Shown here: in pieces, positions 1 to 8,723 of the stretch | How the letters are laid out: each line of letters starts with the position of its first letter | How positions within the stretch are numbered: the stretch's first letter is position 1 | Assembly (NCBI RefSeq): GCF_009792235.1 | Contig: NZ_CP046973.1 | Span: forward strand, 2,542,001-2,606,000 | Direction of reading: 5' to 3' | From: Microcystis aeruginosa FD4 | GTDB taxonomy: Bacteria > Cyanobacteriota > Cyanobacteriia > Cyanobacteriales > Microcystaceae | DNA: 64,000 nucleotides | Notes under the pieces: generated by a model | What the model was told of the DNA's origin: nothing | Database searches by the model: none | What the model saw: the letters and a program-made list of their open reading frames with translations, nothing else | Made by a program: the position numbers and the translations under genes

Positions 1-462
1 GCCAGCCAAGTCGATTCTGTATTGGTGGGCGGCGGCCAGCAGCAGATAGGGGGAGGGTTTGCGGCAGAGACAACCTTCGTCGGGATGGTGCGGGCAGATG
101 GCAAGATCGTGAAAATGCACCCCCAATTGTCGGTATTCCTCCATCATACGCCCGTGAATCGCCGCTAGATCGTCCCAAGTGAAATAGCCCCTAGCAAGTC
201 CCGATTGATTGGTGATGATGATCAGCAGATAACCCGCATCCTGCCACTGTTTTAAGGCAGCCGCTGCCCCGGCGGGAATGCTCACCTGTTCTGGTTTACT
301 CAGGTAGGGAATATAGTCAATAACTACCCCATCTCGATCGAGAAATAAGGCTTTGTTCTTTTTTGCTCCATCTTCGCTTTCGCGGTCAGAATTGCCAGCA
401 GGCGGCGGATAGGGGGATTTTTGGTCGCCGTCATTGACAGAAATTGCGGGGAAAGGATTCAT
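1..462 (-). CDS. gmhB: D-glycero-D-manno-heptose 1,7-bisphosphate phosphatase, 3' end cut by window
   Basis: This HAD-superfamily phosphatase would remove the 7-phosphate (or the equivalent phosphate) from heptose bisphosphate in the cytoplasm. The start is ATG at 462 and the frame stays open to the window edge, giving 154 codons of a family of about 180-190 residues. HAD motif I (LFLDRDGVV) lies near residues 40-48, followed by the TNQSG motif and the Cys/His-rich zinc loop (CPHHPDEGC) that is typical of GmhB and HisB-N. The first ~37 residues before motif I are Pro/Ser/Asp/Lys-rich and unlike the family, so translation may start later. It diverges from gmhA-hddA-hddC, which supports GmhB over the histidine enzyme. 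Confidence 0.88.
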   Translation of the reverse strand, partial: MNPFPAISVNDGDQKSPYPPPAGNSDRESEDGAKKNKALFLDRDGVVIDYIPYLSKPEQVSIPAGAAAALKQWQDAGYLLIIITNQSGLARGYFTWDDLAAIHGRMMEEYRQLGVHFHDLAICPHHPDEGCLCRKPSPYLLLAAAHQYRIDLAG

Positions 463-1324
463 TATGTTGGACTTTTTCGAGTCGGGGACTAGAATTCTCA
501 GTTCTGCTGTCAGAGACGAGAGCTTGAACTGATGCACAGATAAAATTCGAGGGATTGTAGCGATTTGTGCTAGTTTTCTCGACTAAATTGCTTCTCCTTA
601 CTATCTAGGTGTCAGAGTATAGCAATCACGGCATATTATACGCCTTCAGGCCTTTGGGCTTTTGATTATATCGGCGGTATTGTCAGGAATTGTTAACATT
701 TTTGTCGGGCTAAACAAAAGGCCAAGACTGGCAAGGGTTGAATCCCCCGCTCAGAAATCCCCCATCCCAGCCAGAATAGGGACTTGCGTGGGAATAATAT
801 CCCAGCTTTGAAAATCACTCTGTAGAAGAATCAGACCAGCCAGATGGCATATTATCAAAGCGCAAGTCCCTTAGCTGCAGGGGTTCTCGAAGGCTCTCCC
901 CCTACTTAGGGTGATCAGCAAACCCCCTCCGCGCGGAGGGCGCAAGCTTTGCGCCCCGACAGTAACGGATTTTGTCCACAATGTAGGGGCGAACTGCGTT
1001 CGCCCAAAAGGTACATTATCAAAGCGCAAGTCCCATACATCAAAAATTTATTTACAAACAAAACAAATTGTGCTAAGGTTGGGGCGTTTGTGGTATATTC
1101 CCAGAATAACCGGTAAGATATCACTGTTTTGACTCGATCGCTCTAGGTTTCTTTAGAACTATCGTTGGCCTGTTTTTCTTGCCCTGTGATAAATTCTACC
1201 ATGCTAGGCGTTTTGTACCTAACTAATGGCGAGCAATTCTGGTCTTTTGATACTATTCAATGTAATGACAGGATAATCGAGAGTTAAATTTATTCAAATA
1301 ATAGAAATTGGAACAATCAAACCT
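463..1324. other. Intergenic region with insertion-element debris, no gene
   Basis: No convincing gene lies in the 862 bases between the divergent gmhB and gmhA. Two small open frames around 911-1132 overlap on opposite strands and have shadow-like composition. The stretch holds copies of a short IS-end-like sequence (778-788, 851-870, 1015-1034) and a perfect 8-bp hairpin at 987-1005 with a 3-base loop. The divergent promoters must lie here, but I see no clear -35/-10 pair. Confidence 0.6.
778..1034. repeat. Remnants of IS or MITE terminal inverted repeats
   Basis: A 20-base sequence, attatcaaagcgcaagtccc, occurs identically at 851-870 and 1015-1034. Its outer part appears in inverse orientation at 778-788 (agggacttgcg). 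The inverse pair 778-788/860-870 would bound an element of about 93 bp. No transposase is present. This looks like stacked ends of a small insertion element; the family is not recognised. Confidence 0.5.
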
Positions 1325-1960
1325 ATGCGAATGGTGGAAAAATCAAACAAAAAATTGGATAGTTTCCAGAGTGATCCCTCTCTGTCACTTTTAATCAAGA
1401 ATGAATTGGAAGAAGCTTATAACCTGAAGAAAAAACTACTAACCGATACAAAATATCTAGAGAAAATCCAAGAGATTTGCCAAGTATGTATCCATGCTTA
1501 TCGCAACAACCACAAAGTATTAGTCGCCGGTAATGGGGGCAGTGCAGCCGATGCTATCCATTTTGGCGGTGAGCTGCACGGCCGATTTCTCAAAGAAAGA
1601 CAGTCTTTACCCGTTCGCGTCCTCAACAGTGATATCGCCAGTTTAACAGCGATCGCCAACGATTATGGCTACGAATATATTTTTAGCCGCCAGATAGAAG
1701 CGGAAGGTAATCCGGGTGATGTGTTTATCGGTATTTCCACTTCGGGAAATTCCGCCAATATCCATCAAGCTCTGAAAGTTTGTCAAGTAAAAGGTCTCAC
1801 TAGCATCGGTTTAACTGGGGCGAAGGGATTAGCTCTAGAGCAAAAAACCGATTATTGTTTGATGATTCCTAGCACCAGTACCCCGCGCATTCAAGAAGGT
1901 CATGGTTTTATTCTTCATACTATTTGTTTAGCGCTCGAAGAAGCGCTCTTTCCTAACTAA
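1325..1960 (+). CDS. gmhA: Sedoheptulose-7-phosphate isomerase (SIS domain)
   Basis: GmhA converts sedoheptulose 7-phosphate to D-glycero-D-manno-heptose 7-phosphate, the first step of ADP- and GDP-heptose synthesis. The 211-residue protein has the SIS phosphosugar-binding signature GNGGSAAD at residues 69-76, the STSGNS loop near 142-147 and a late RIQEGH-like segment close to the C-terminus. Its length is normal for GmhA (about 190-210). Met1 and Met3 are both possible starts. It leads a run with hddA 37 bases downstream and hddC after that, so an operon for the alpha-D-heptose branch is likely. Some related cyanobacterial SIS proteins are annotated only as phosphoheptose isomerase. Confidence 0.92.
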   Translation: MRMVEKSNKKLDSFQSDPSLSLLIKNELEEAYNLKKKLLTDTKYLEKIQEICQVCIHAYRNNHKVLVAGNGGSAADAIHFGGELHGRFLKERQSLPVRVLNSDIASLTAIANDYGYEYIFSRQIEAEGNPGDVFIGISTSGNSANIHQALKVCQVKGLTSIGLTGAKGLALEQKTDYCLMIPSTSTPRIQEGHGFILHTICLALEEALFPN

Positions 1961-1997
1961 AATCTCCTAGCAAAAAATCAACCTAAACAGCCTACCT

Positions 1998-3023
1998 ATG
2001 ATCATCAGAACCAAAGCTCCTTTAAGATTAGGTTTAGGTGGTGGCGGCACCGATGTCGAGCCTTACTGTAGTCTTTATGGGGGTTATGTTCTCAACGCTA
2101 CTATCGATCTCTATGCCTACTGTACAGTCACGGAAATTACTGACAAACAAGTCATTTTTGTGTCCGCCGATCGAGGAGAACAACAAATAGAAACCCTCCA
2201 GTTTCCTCTCCCCTATAACGGCGTTCTCGATCTCCATAAAGCGGTCTACAATCGTTTGATTAAAGACTTTAATCAAGGGCAACCTTTGCCACTGCAAATC
2301 ACTACCTTTTCCGATGCGCCGGCTGGTTCAGGATTGGGTTCTTCTTCTACCCTAGCCGTGGCTATAGTTAAAGCCTTTGTGGAACTGTTAAAATTACCCC
2401 TAGGCGAGTACGATATCGCCCATTTAGCCTACGAGATCGAACGAATTGATCTAGGCTGGTTAGGGGGCAAGCAGGATCAGTACGCTGCTACTTTTGGCGG
2501 CTTTAATTTTATGGAATTTTATGAACAAGATCGAGTCATAGTTAATCCTTTGAGAATTAAAAATTGGGTGATCAATGAATTGGAAGTCTCTCTGATCCTC
2601 TACTATACAGGCATTTCTCGCTACTCATCTCAAGTCATTGAGGATCAAATTCAGAATGTCCAAGAAAAAAATGAGCAGGCGATCGCCGCTACCCATCAAC
2701 TCAAAAAAGAGGCAATTCTCTTTAAAGAAGCACTGCTCAAATCAGATTTTATGGGGATAGCAGAAATTCTGAGAACTTCTTGGGAAGCGAAAAAGAAACT
2801 ATCCAAATTAATTAGTAATCCGCAGATTGATCGCATTTATCAGGTAGCTAGGGAAACCGGGGCCTATTCAGGCAAAATATCGGGAGCCGGTGGCGGTGGT
2901 TTTATTATCTTTATGGTCGATCCTACCAAGAAAATCGAAGTAATTAAAGCTTTGAAAGCAGCAGGAGGGCAGGTGATTAATTTTCATTTCACTAAATACG
3001 GAACCCAAGCATGGACATTATAG
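1998..3023 (+). CDS. hddA: D-glycero-alpha-D-manno-heptose-7-phosphate kinase (GHMP kinase)
   Basis: This GHMP-family kinase phosphorylates the anomeric position of heptose 7-phosphate in the alpha configuration and so commits heptose to the GDP-sugar branch. The 341 residues show the N-terminal substrate loop LGLGGGGTDVEPYC (about 12-25), the ATP-binding motif GSGLGSSST (near 111-119) and the C-terminal KISGAGGGGF motif (near 295). The HddA length is about 340. It follows gmhA closely and precedes hddC. GHMP kinases also include fucokinase- and galactokinase-like enzymes, but the neighbours make HddA the best call. Confidence 0.9.
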   Translation: MIIRTKAPLRLGLGGGGTDVEPYCSLYGGYVLNATIDLYAYCTVTEITDKQVIFVSADRGEQQIETLQFPLPYNGVLDLHKAVYNRLIKDFNQGQPLPLQITTFSDAPAGSGLGSSSTLAVAIVKAFVELLKLPLGEYDIAHLAYEIERIDLGWLGGKQDQYAATFGGFNFMEFYEQDRVIVNPLRIKNWVINELEVSLILYYTGISRYSSQVIEDQIQNVQEKNEQAIAATHQLKKEAILFKEALLKSDFMGIAEILRTSWEAKKKLSKLISNPQIDRIYQVARETGAYSGKISGAGGGGFIIFMVDPTKKIEVIKALKAAGGQVINFHFTKYGTQAWTL

Positions 3024-3115
3024 CAAACCAAGGATCGACGGGGAAGGATTATACCTGTAACCCTAAAAATAGTTTTGAAAAGATTGGCAATAATTAAATT
3101 TTTTGAGGTGTATCT

Positions 3116-3844
3116 ATGGACGTAATTATTCTGGCGGGTGGGTTAGGAACCAGGTTGCGATCAGTAATCAACACTTTACCAAAACCCATGGCTCCCGTTG
3201 CTGACAGGCCTTTTTTAGAATATCTATTAGATTACTTAATCTCTCAAAAAATTACCAACAAATTTTTAGTTTCTGTTGGCTATGAATATCAGAAAATTAT
3301 CGATCATTTTGGCGATAATTACAAGGAATACGAACTAAATTATCTGATAGAAGATACACCCTTGGGAACTGGAGGAGCGCTTCGGTTGGCACTCAATAAA
3401 ATTGAAACCGAACAAGCATTAATTGTTAACGGAGATACCTTGTTTAATGTCAATTTATCCGCCCTAATTAATTTACATAATCAAAAGAAATCCCTGATAA
3501 CCCTTGCTCTGAAGCCGCTAACTGACTTTGAGCGTTATAATAATGTTCTCCTAGACGATGATCAAAAAATTATCGGGTTTGAATCCAAAAAATATCAACA
3601 TAAGGGCTATATTAATGGTGGCATATATTGTGTAGGGAAAAACATATTATACAGCTTTGATCTGCCATCAAAATTTTCTTTTGAGGACGACTTTCTAAAA
3701 GTTCATACCGAGAAAGTTCCCATGTATGGCTTTATTTCTGACGAATATTTTATTGACATAGGCATCCCCCAAGATTACGAAAAAAGTCAGATTGAATTAC
3801 CTGAACTTTTTAATTCCCGAAATCAGGTTCAACATCGGGATTAA
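3116..3844 (+). CDS. hddC: D-glycero-alpha-D-manno-heptose 1-phosphate guanylyltransferase
   Basis: This nucleotidyltransferase would make GDP-D-glycero-alpha-D-manno-heptose from heptose 1-phosphate and GTP. The 242 residues start with the NTP-transferase signature LAGGLGTRL (about 6-14) and the KPMAPV segment. A metal-binding NGDTLF motif sits near residue 105 and an Asp-Ile-Gly motif (DIGIPQDY) near 215. A Shine-Dalgarno-like gaggtg lies just upstream of the ATG. The gene ends 35 bases inside the 3' end of the convergent broken glycosyltransferase. Guanylyl rather than other NTP specificity is inferred from the operon context. Confidence 0.88.
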   Translation: MDVIILAGGLGTRLRSVINTLPKPMAPVADRPFLEYLLDYLISQKITNKFLVSVGYEYQKIIDHFGDNYKEYELNYLIEDTPLGTGGALRLALNKIETEQALIVNGDTLFNVNLSALINLHNQKKSLITLALKPLTDFERYNNVLLDDDQKIIGFESKKYQHKGYINGGIYCVGKNILYSFDLPSKFSFEDDFLKVHTEKVPMYGFISDEYFIDIGIPQDYEKSQIELPELFNSRNQVQHRD

Positions 3845-4886
3845 AATACGAGCCGTAAAAGTTGGCAACTTTGGCTAAATTATGGTCTTGATACCATGTA
3901 TGAGCATTGTCAGCAATTTGCTGAAGTTGACTCAAATCGAGACTAGACAGATTTTCATCAGCTACTAAATAATGTTTATTATTTTCTACTCCATCCGCTT
4001 CAGAAGGATTATAACGTGTTAGGACTGGAACCAAACCATGGGCAGCATAAGCAGCAAAGATAGTTGATTTACCTAAACCTCTTGGAAAACGGCTATAATC
4101 CAGAAAGCCTGCCCGTGAAGTTAACATCAATTCACTAACCACCTGATTAGGCTGAAATCCCATAGGGATTATCTCTATTCCTTTGAATTGACCTTCTGTG
4201 GCACTCAAATCACAGGGATCACCAACATCATAAATGCGTTCAATACCTAAAGCTCGACAGGCTTTTAACAGGTTTTTACTGAATTTTGTATAGACTAGGG
4301 GGCGACTGTGCTTGGAACCGAAAACAATAAGGTATGGTGGGCGTTCCTTTAGAGGAAGGATAGATTGAGGTTCACCCATAGTAGAAAAATTTGGTAAGCA
4401 AATAACTTAGGTTTTTCCAGTCAATCGTGAAACTATATTTTTAATTCTGGAAGTAGTAGTCACGATTGAATCAGCTAATCTGAAGATTTGATAAGACGTT
4501 AATAAAAATCTGAAAGCGGGGAAAATTATCCCTTTTCTTGTGTAAGTTGCGTTGAACTCATGGACTAGGATAATTAATTTAAAGTCTCCAGTTCTCTTGA
4601 GATTTTGTAATACTCTCAAGAGCCAATCGGGAACATCGTAGTGTCTACAGTTATAATGTAAGAGAACCCCCAAACAATCTGGAGTTATCAGTGAAGACAA
4701 AACACTGGGATCGTCCATATTCTTAATAGATTGATATTTGATCAGGCGGCTTCCTATACCAGTTTCTGCTCTAATCGCTTCAGCTAAAACAACGTTGAAA
4801 TCTCCATCATGACTGGTAAATGGAACAATTTGGATAATTTGTTTTTGATTGACTGGTTTTGTTGTGTCAAACATAGATTTTTTCAC
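3810..4886 (-). pseudogene. Glycosyltransferase (GT4-like) split by an in-frame stop codon
   Basis: Two open segments, 4407-4886 (N-terminal, 159 residues) and 3810-4379 (C-terminal, 189 residues), lie in the same frame and are separated only by a TAA at 4407-4409 and nine sense codons. Read through, the product is about 358 residues, a plausible length for a cytoplasmic glycosyltransferase that transfers nucleotide sugars to a glycan. The N-terminal half ends in the linker before the nucleotide-binding domain (SIVTTTSRIKNIV). The C-terminal half has a Gly-rich donor-domain stretch (GFLDYSRFPRGLGKST). The last 35 bases overlap the convergent hddC. Probably inactive in this strain; an ATG at 4379 could restart the second half, but each half alone lacks one Rossmann domain. 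Confidence 0.75.
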
Positions 4887-4890
4887 TCAA

Positions 4891-4940
4891 TTGACATACT
4901 CCCACCTTCACAGCCTAGCTTGACGGTGGGAGTATGTCAA
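4891..4940. repeat. Perfect 16-bp palindrome, transposon-end-like hairpin
   Basis: The arms 4891-4906 (ttgacatactcccacc) and 4925-4940 are perfect inverse complements with an 18-base loop. The arm sequence resembles hairpins often found at the ends of IS200/IS605-type elements in cyanobacteria, and no TnpA or TnpB lies near. It sits between two minus-strand glycosyltransferase genes and could also act as a transcription stop, though no U-run follows. It may be a stand-alone palindromic mobile repeat. Confidence 0.6.
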
Positions 4941-5011
4941 GAAGTGGATAGGGTGTGTTGATAACTCATGGGAAATAAAAAGAGATTGGTAAAGTATCGC
5001 ACGATAATTAG

Positions 5012-5920
5012 TCATGCTTTCCAGAGACTTTTGATTTTGGTCTTGATGCCATTGTATAACTCCTCGAAGACAAGATTCCAGAAATAACCATACTGGGGAA
5101 ATCGCTTAACCAGTAAAGCATCGGAAGGAAAAAGAATTCTGGGGGTTTTCATGGAATAAGGTCTGACTATATATCTTATTTGACTGGGTTCGGGCATCCA
5201 ATGGCCGATATACATATCTTTTTGAAAAAACTTCGCTTGCAGAAACAACCCTAAAGCTCTATCAAATCCCCAGAGAGGCAACCAAGTTAAAATTCCTCCT
5301 ATCCTCATACTGCGGACAAAATCATCTAAGGCTTCTTTCACCAAGGCTGTTTTCCAAATATTATTATTGAAAGGTTCTAGATGATAGCCATGAAAATCTT
5401 TTCTTTTGGCGTAGGGCCATAAAGCTAGTCTTAACTCGAAAGGATTATCCAGGGGAGCGATAGGAACTTCCACTAAATCTTGGTATTTATCTTGTCTTTT
5501 TCTAGAGATATTTAACTGATTGATAGCGGGTAGCTCTGGCCAGGGAGCTTTAATTCTTTCCTCATCGAGATAATCAATTCCCCCCTTATGGAGACGTAAG
5601 AGCCAACTTTGGGGAAAATTATCAAAGTAATCTTTCGCTAAGGCAACCACTTGGGGATGCAAGAAATCATCATCATCGAGAGCCAACACATATTGACCAG
5701 AAGCATTGAGAAGACCGACGGCTCTCTGGGCTGTTTCTCCCTGATAAAGACTATGAAAAATTTTGACTCTGGGGTCTTCTACGCAAGGGGTAACTGCCCC
5801 GGGAGGATAAACCCAAATAAATTCTACTTCCCCTTGAATTGCCAGAAGTTGTTGCAACCAATATTCGGAAAATTTGCCCAGAGTTGGAGTAACGATTGAT
5901 AGAATTGGTGAGTTGATCAT
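5012..5920 (-). CDS. Family 2 glycosyltransferase
   Basis: The 302-residue protein starts with the GT-A fold beta strand SPILSIVTPTLGK (about 4-16). It carries an acidic metal/nucleotide site ALDDDDFLHPQ near residues 79-89, which supports an active GT2-type enzyme adding a sugar to a glycan. No membrane segment is evident. The upstream gene (5931-6776) is a degraded paralogue sharing the EGEVEF-type segment, the HSL/SPLRGE(T/I) segment and the YGY(F/I)WNLV tail. ATG at 5920 opens the frame 11 bases after the end of the paralogue. Donor and acceptor are unknown. Confidence 0.78.
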   Translation of the reverse strand: MINSPILSIVTPTLGKFSEYWLQQLLAIQGEVEFIWVYPPGAVTPCVEDPRVKIFHSLYQGETAQRAVGLLNASGQYVLALDDDDFLHPQVVALAKDYFDNFPQSWLLRLHKGGIDYLDEERIKAPWPELPAINQLNISRKRQDKYQDLVEVPIAPLDNPFELRLALWPYAKRKDFHGYHLEPFNNNIWKTALVKEALDDFVRSMRIGGILTWLPLWGFDRALGLFLQAKFFQKDMYIGHWMPEPSQIRYIVRPYSMKTPRILFPSDALLVKRFPQYGYFWNLVFEELYNGIKTKIKSLWKA

Positions 5921-5930
5921 GATTAGCTGA

Positions 5931-6776
5931 CTATCCCTCTTTTCCTAGTCGATAAAGTACATATTTTTGGGGAACTTCCCTGAGATTGGTAATCACCAGA
6001 TTCCAAATATATCCATACGGGAGCATTTCACCTTTGTAGGCCCTAAATTAGGTTTTATGTCAAGCTATTTTGAAAGCCTTGCCAGAAGCCAGTTTTAGCG
6101 ACAGGTATAATTACTCGCTTGCATAAATGAGATGCTCCCTATCCATAAATAAACTAACGATATATTTGCAGGTTGCCTGTACCATTTGAGGGAGCCAGAC
6201 TTTTTTATCAAAATTTTTAGGATGAGGGCTGTGATGATCTTTTCTTTCGCGCACAAAGCACATCAAATCTAACTTTCTTTTGTCAAAAGGAACGATGGGA
6301 ATTTCCTTTAAGTAGCCACTTCGATCTGAGCCATCCTGATTTTTGGAGCTTTTATCCCACACAGTTAGTTCTTCTATCCGGGGCAGCGGTTGCCAGGGAC
6401 TGCTCAGTTCTTTTGTTTCCCCATACTGAAATCGCTGAGTACAGAGTCTCATCACCCAGCTATCTGGAAATCGCTGGAAATACTGTAGAACCATGGTCAA
6501 GATATCGGGATGAAGCAACTCATCACAATTAATGGTTAGTGTGTAAGGTGCTGTCGCATTCATTAACCCACTAATTCTTTGAATAATTTCCCCCCGCAAG
6601 GGACTGACTATTTGCTGTACCCTAGGGTCGGACGTGGGGTACTTAGGTGCTGCTGGTGGATGAGAGATAAATTCTACTTCTCCCTTGACCTCAGTCAGCC
6701 CATTAAACCAGTGGTCAGCAAATCCTTCTCTAGTCGGAATAACAATTGATCGGCTTGGTGTGGACACCTTGTCCAT
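5931..6776 (-). pseudogene. Degraded family 2 glycosyltransferase paralogue
   Basis: An open frame covers 6111-6776 (221 residues) and aligns with the N-terminal three quarters of the neighbouring gene at 5012-5920. After its stop the same frame runs through two more stops, and at 5931-6026 it still encodes a tail matching the paralogue (PYGYIWNLV versus PQYGYFWNLV). A middle part is missing or scrambled. The acidic DDDD site of the paralogue is replaced by NCDE here, so the metal-binding Asp cluster is damaged. I read it as a decaying tandem duplicate. A truncated product could still be made from 6776. Confidence 0.7.
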
Positions 6777-7151
6777 AATAAAAAAATTTTCTCTCTATTT
6801 TTTGATGTCATTGTATCATAGTTCTCCGGCAACAAGGAAAATTTCTAGAAGATCGGAAAGCTGAGAGGTCAAGAGTGAGAATTCAAGAGAAATAAAATCG
6901 ATATTCAATTTGTTTACAATCCTAAAATCTGATTTCTAGGTTTTTTAATCCGGCTCTTCGTTCTTGGAGAGTAAGTGGGTGGGTGGAATTAAATATAAGA
7001 TGAACGTAGGTTGAGCTTCGGCCGTGAGCTTTTGCCGAACGGTTGAAGCATGAAACCCAACGCCCGCTCATGTTACGAAGTGCGCTAACCCATCCTACAA
7101 ATAATTGTGCCTCCCTACTTACGAAGTTTAGAATGGGAAATCGAGTAACGG
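6777..7151. other. Intergenic stretch without a gene
   Basis: Nothing coding is supported here. The part around 7008-7101 resembles dispersed repeats (a gtaggttgag... left side and a ...ctaacccatcctac right side), possibly a diverged palindromic element. The rest is AT-rich and featureless to me. Confidence 0.4.
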
Positions 7152-7583
7152 TTATGCGGCTAAGTCCAGCAGATCAGGATTGGGGATGGGGTCGGGTTTG
7201 GCGGCGAGTAATTTAGGCAAAAGTAGACTGGGTGGGCTTTGCGGGAAAAAGGCTTGGGCGAGGGTGTTGCAGGGCGAGTAGAGCAATCCGCTCGCTGGGG
7301 AAGCCATGGCAGGGAAGAGTGCTCCCCCAGCGAAGTGTACCCAAATGGTCTTAGGCAATTCTCAACTGAGAACTTGGAGTAAACCAAGGGCAAGGGCATT
7401 GAGAGTAACAAAACGTTCAAAGGCTTCGACTTTAGCCAAAATTTGAGCCTGAACATCCTGGTGATAGTCAGATTTCCCCCGGCAAGAACTTCGGCTCTCT
7501 TGGGTTTGGTGGGTAAAATGTATGCTAAGATACAGTCCTGCTGGCGAGGGAGTGGAAGGAACCACACCAGACACAGAGGACAC
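7152..7583 (-). pseudogene. C-terminal relic of a transposase
   Basis: Only the last ~120 codons of a DDE-type transposase seem to survive, broken by an in-frame TGA near 7359-7361 and by compensating frameshifts around 7270-7330. Recognisable pieces are the helix AKVEAFERFVTLNALALGLL, the segment PKTIWVHF, the frame-shifted piece LPCHGFPSERIALLALQH and the tail SPPSLLLPKLLAAKP. These fit the end of a large IS transposase common in Microcystis, but I cannot assign the IS family. The bases up to 7726 look like further debris without a sound frame. Confidence 0.6.
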
Positions 7584-7750
7584 AAAGATTGATCGCTTCT
7601 ATGGTAAGTTAAGCTGATCACACAAAGAATAAGAGAGCCGAACTTCGCACTGTCCAGTACTCTAGAAGAGCCAAAAGTAAAAAGGAAAAAAACGGAGATA
7701 GGAGTGGGAAAATTAACACTGATCACTGATAACTGATAACTGATAATCCT

Positions 7751-8677
7751 GTGGCTGTTTTAAAAGATAATCGGGCTACCGTCCAAAAAGTTCTCTGGAT
7801 CACCCTGCTGCTGAACATTTTGGTTATGGCGATCAAAGCGGTGGTGGGTTTGAGGATTGGTTCTTTAAGTCTACAAGCGGATGCTCTCCATAGTGTCACC
7901 GATAGTGCTAACAATGTCTTGGGATTGGTAGCGATGCGGTTTTCCTCTCCCTATCCCGATCGAGATCATCCCTACGGACATCTGAAATACGAAGCGATCG
8001 GAGCTTTAGCGATCGCCGCCTTTTTGGGGATTGCCTGTTTTGAAATCTTGCAAGGGGCGATCATGCGTATTATCAAAGGAGGAAAACCCGTCGAGATTGC
8101 TGGTCCTGAGTTATGGCTATTAATTATCGTTTTAGGGGTGAATATTTTTGTTACTTATTATGAAAGATCGGTGGGGCAGCGTGTCGGTAGTGCGATTTTG
8201 ATTGCCGATGCTCGTCATACCATGAGTGATGTGTGGGTGACAATTACGGTTTTATTGGGTTTAGTGGGGGTTTGGGTGGGTAATACGGCTAATATTCCCC
8301 AATTACAATGGTTAGATGCGATTTTGTCCTTTCCCGTCGCTTTTTTGGTGTTTAGCAGTGGTTGGAAAGTCCTCAAGGAGAATTTACCTTTGTTAGTGGA
8401 TGAAATGGCGATCGCTCCTGAAGTGCTTCATCAAATTGTGATGGAGGTGCCGGGGGTGCTTAATTGTCATGCGATCGCATCTCGGGGAGTGGTGGGAAGA
8501 CAGGTATTTATAGAAATGCACCTAGTTGTCTCCGCTGAAGATGTGGAAACTGCTCACGCAATCACGGAAGCGGTAGAAGCAAGATTAACCCAACAATTTA
8601 GCCCTGTGAGAATTTTAATTCACGTTGAACCGCCGGATTATCGTTCCGATCAGATCACTTTTGATGAAGAAGTGTGA
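7751..8677 (+). CDS. Cation diffusion facilitator (CDF) metal transporter
   Basis: CDF proteins export divalent metals such as Zn2+, Co2+, Fe2+ or Mn2+ by proton antiport across the cytoplasmic membrane. The 308 residues contain about six membrane helices in the first ~215 residues and a cytoplasmic C-terminal domain. The metal-site motifs are HSVTD (about residues 45-49) and ARHTMSD in helix V (about 154-160), with the HPYGHLKYE segment between them. The start is GTG at 7751, preceded by TGATAAC repeats; no strong Shine-Dalgarno is seen and an internal start is possible. Metal specificity is not readable. Confidence 0.88.
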   Translation: MAVLKDNRATVQKVLWITLLLNILVMAIKAVVGLRIGSLSLQADALHSVTDSANNVLGLVAMRFSSPYPDRDHPYGHLKYEAIGALAIAAFLGIACFEILQGAIMRIIKGGKPVEIAGPELWLLIIVLGVNIFVTYYERSVGQRVGSAILIADARHTMSDVWVTITVLLGLVGVWVGNTANIPQLQWLDAILSFPVAFLVFSSGWKVLKENLPLLVDEMAIAPEVLHQIVMEVPGVLNCHAIASRGVVGRQVFIEMHLVVSAEDVETAHAITEAVEARLTQQFSPVRILIHVEPPDYRSDQITFDEEV

Positions 8678-8723
8678 AGCAAAAAGGCCTAAAATAAGTA
8701 GCAAACTTTTGCTAGAGGTGGCC

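Noticed and set aside
911..1132. Overlapping small open frames on both strands (73 and 69 codons)
   Set aside because: They mirror each other, contain the IS-end repeats and show no recognisable motif or ribosome-binding site.
7160..7726. A 188-codon open frame on the minus strand
   Set aside because: It is a shifted frame through the transposase relic: the recognisable protein pieces lie partly in this and partly in another frame, so it is not a real gene.
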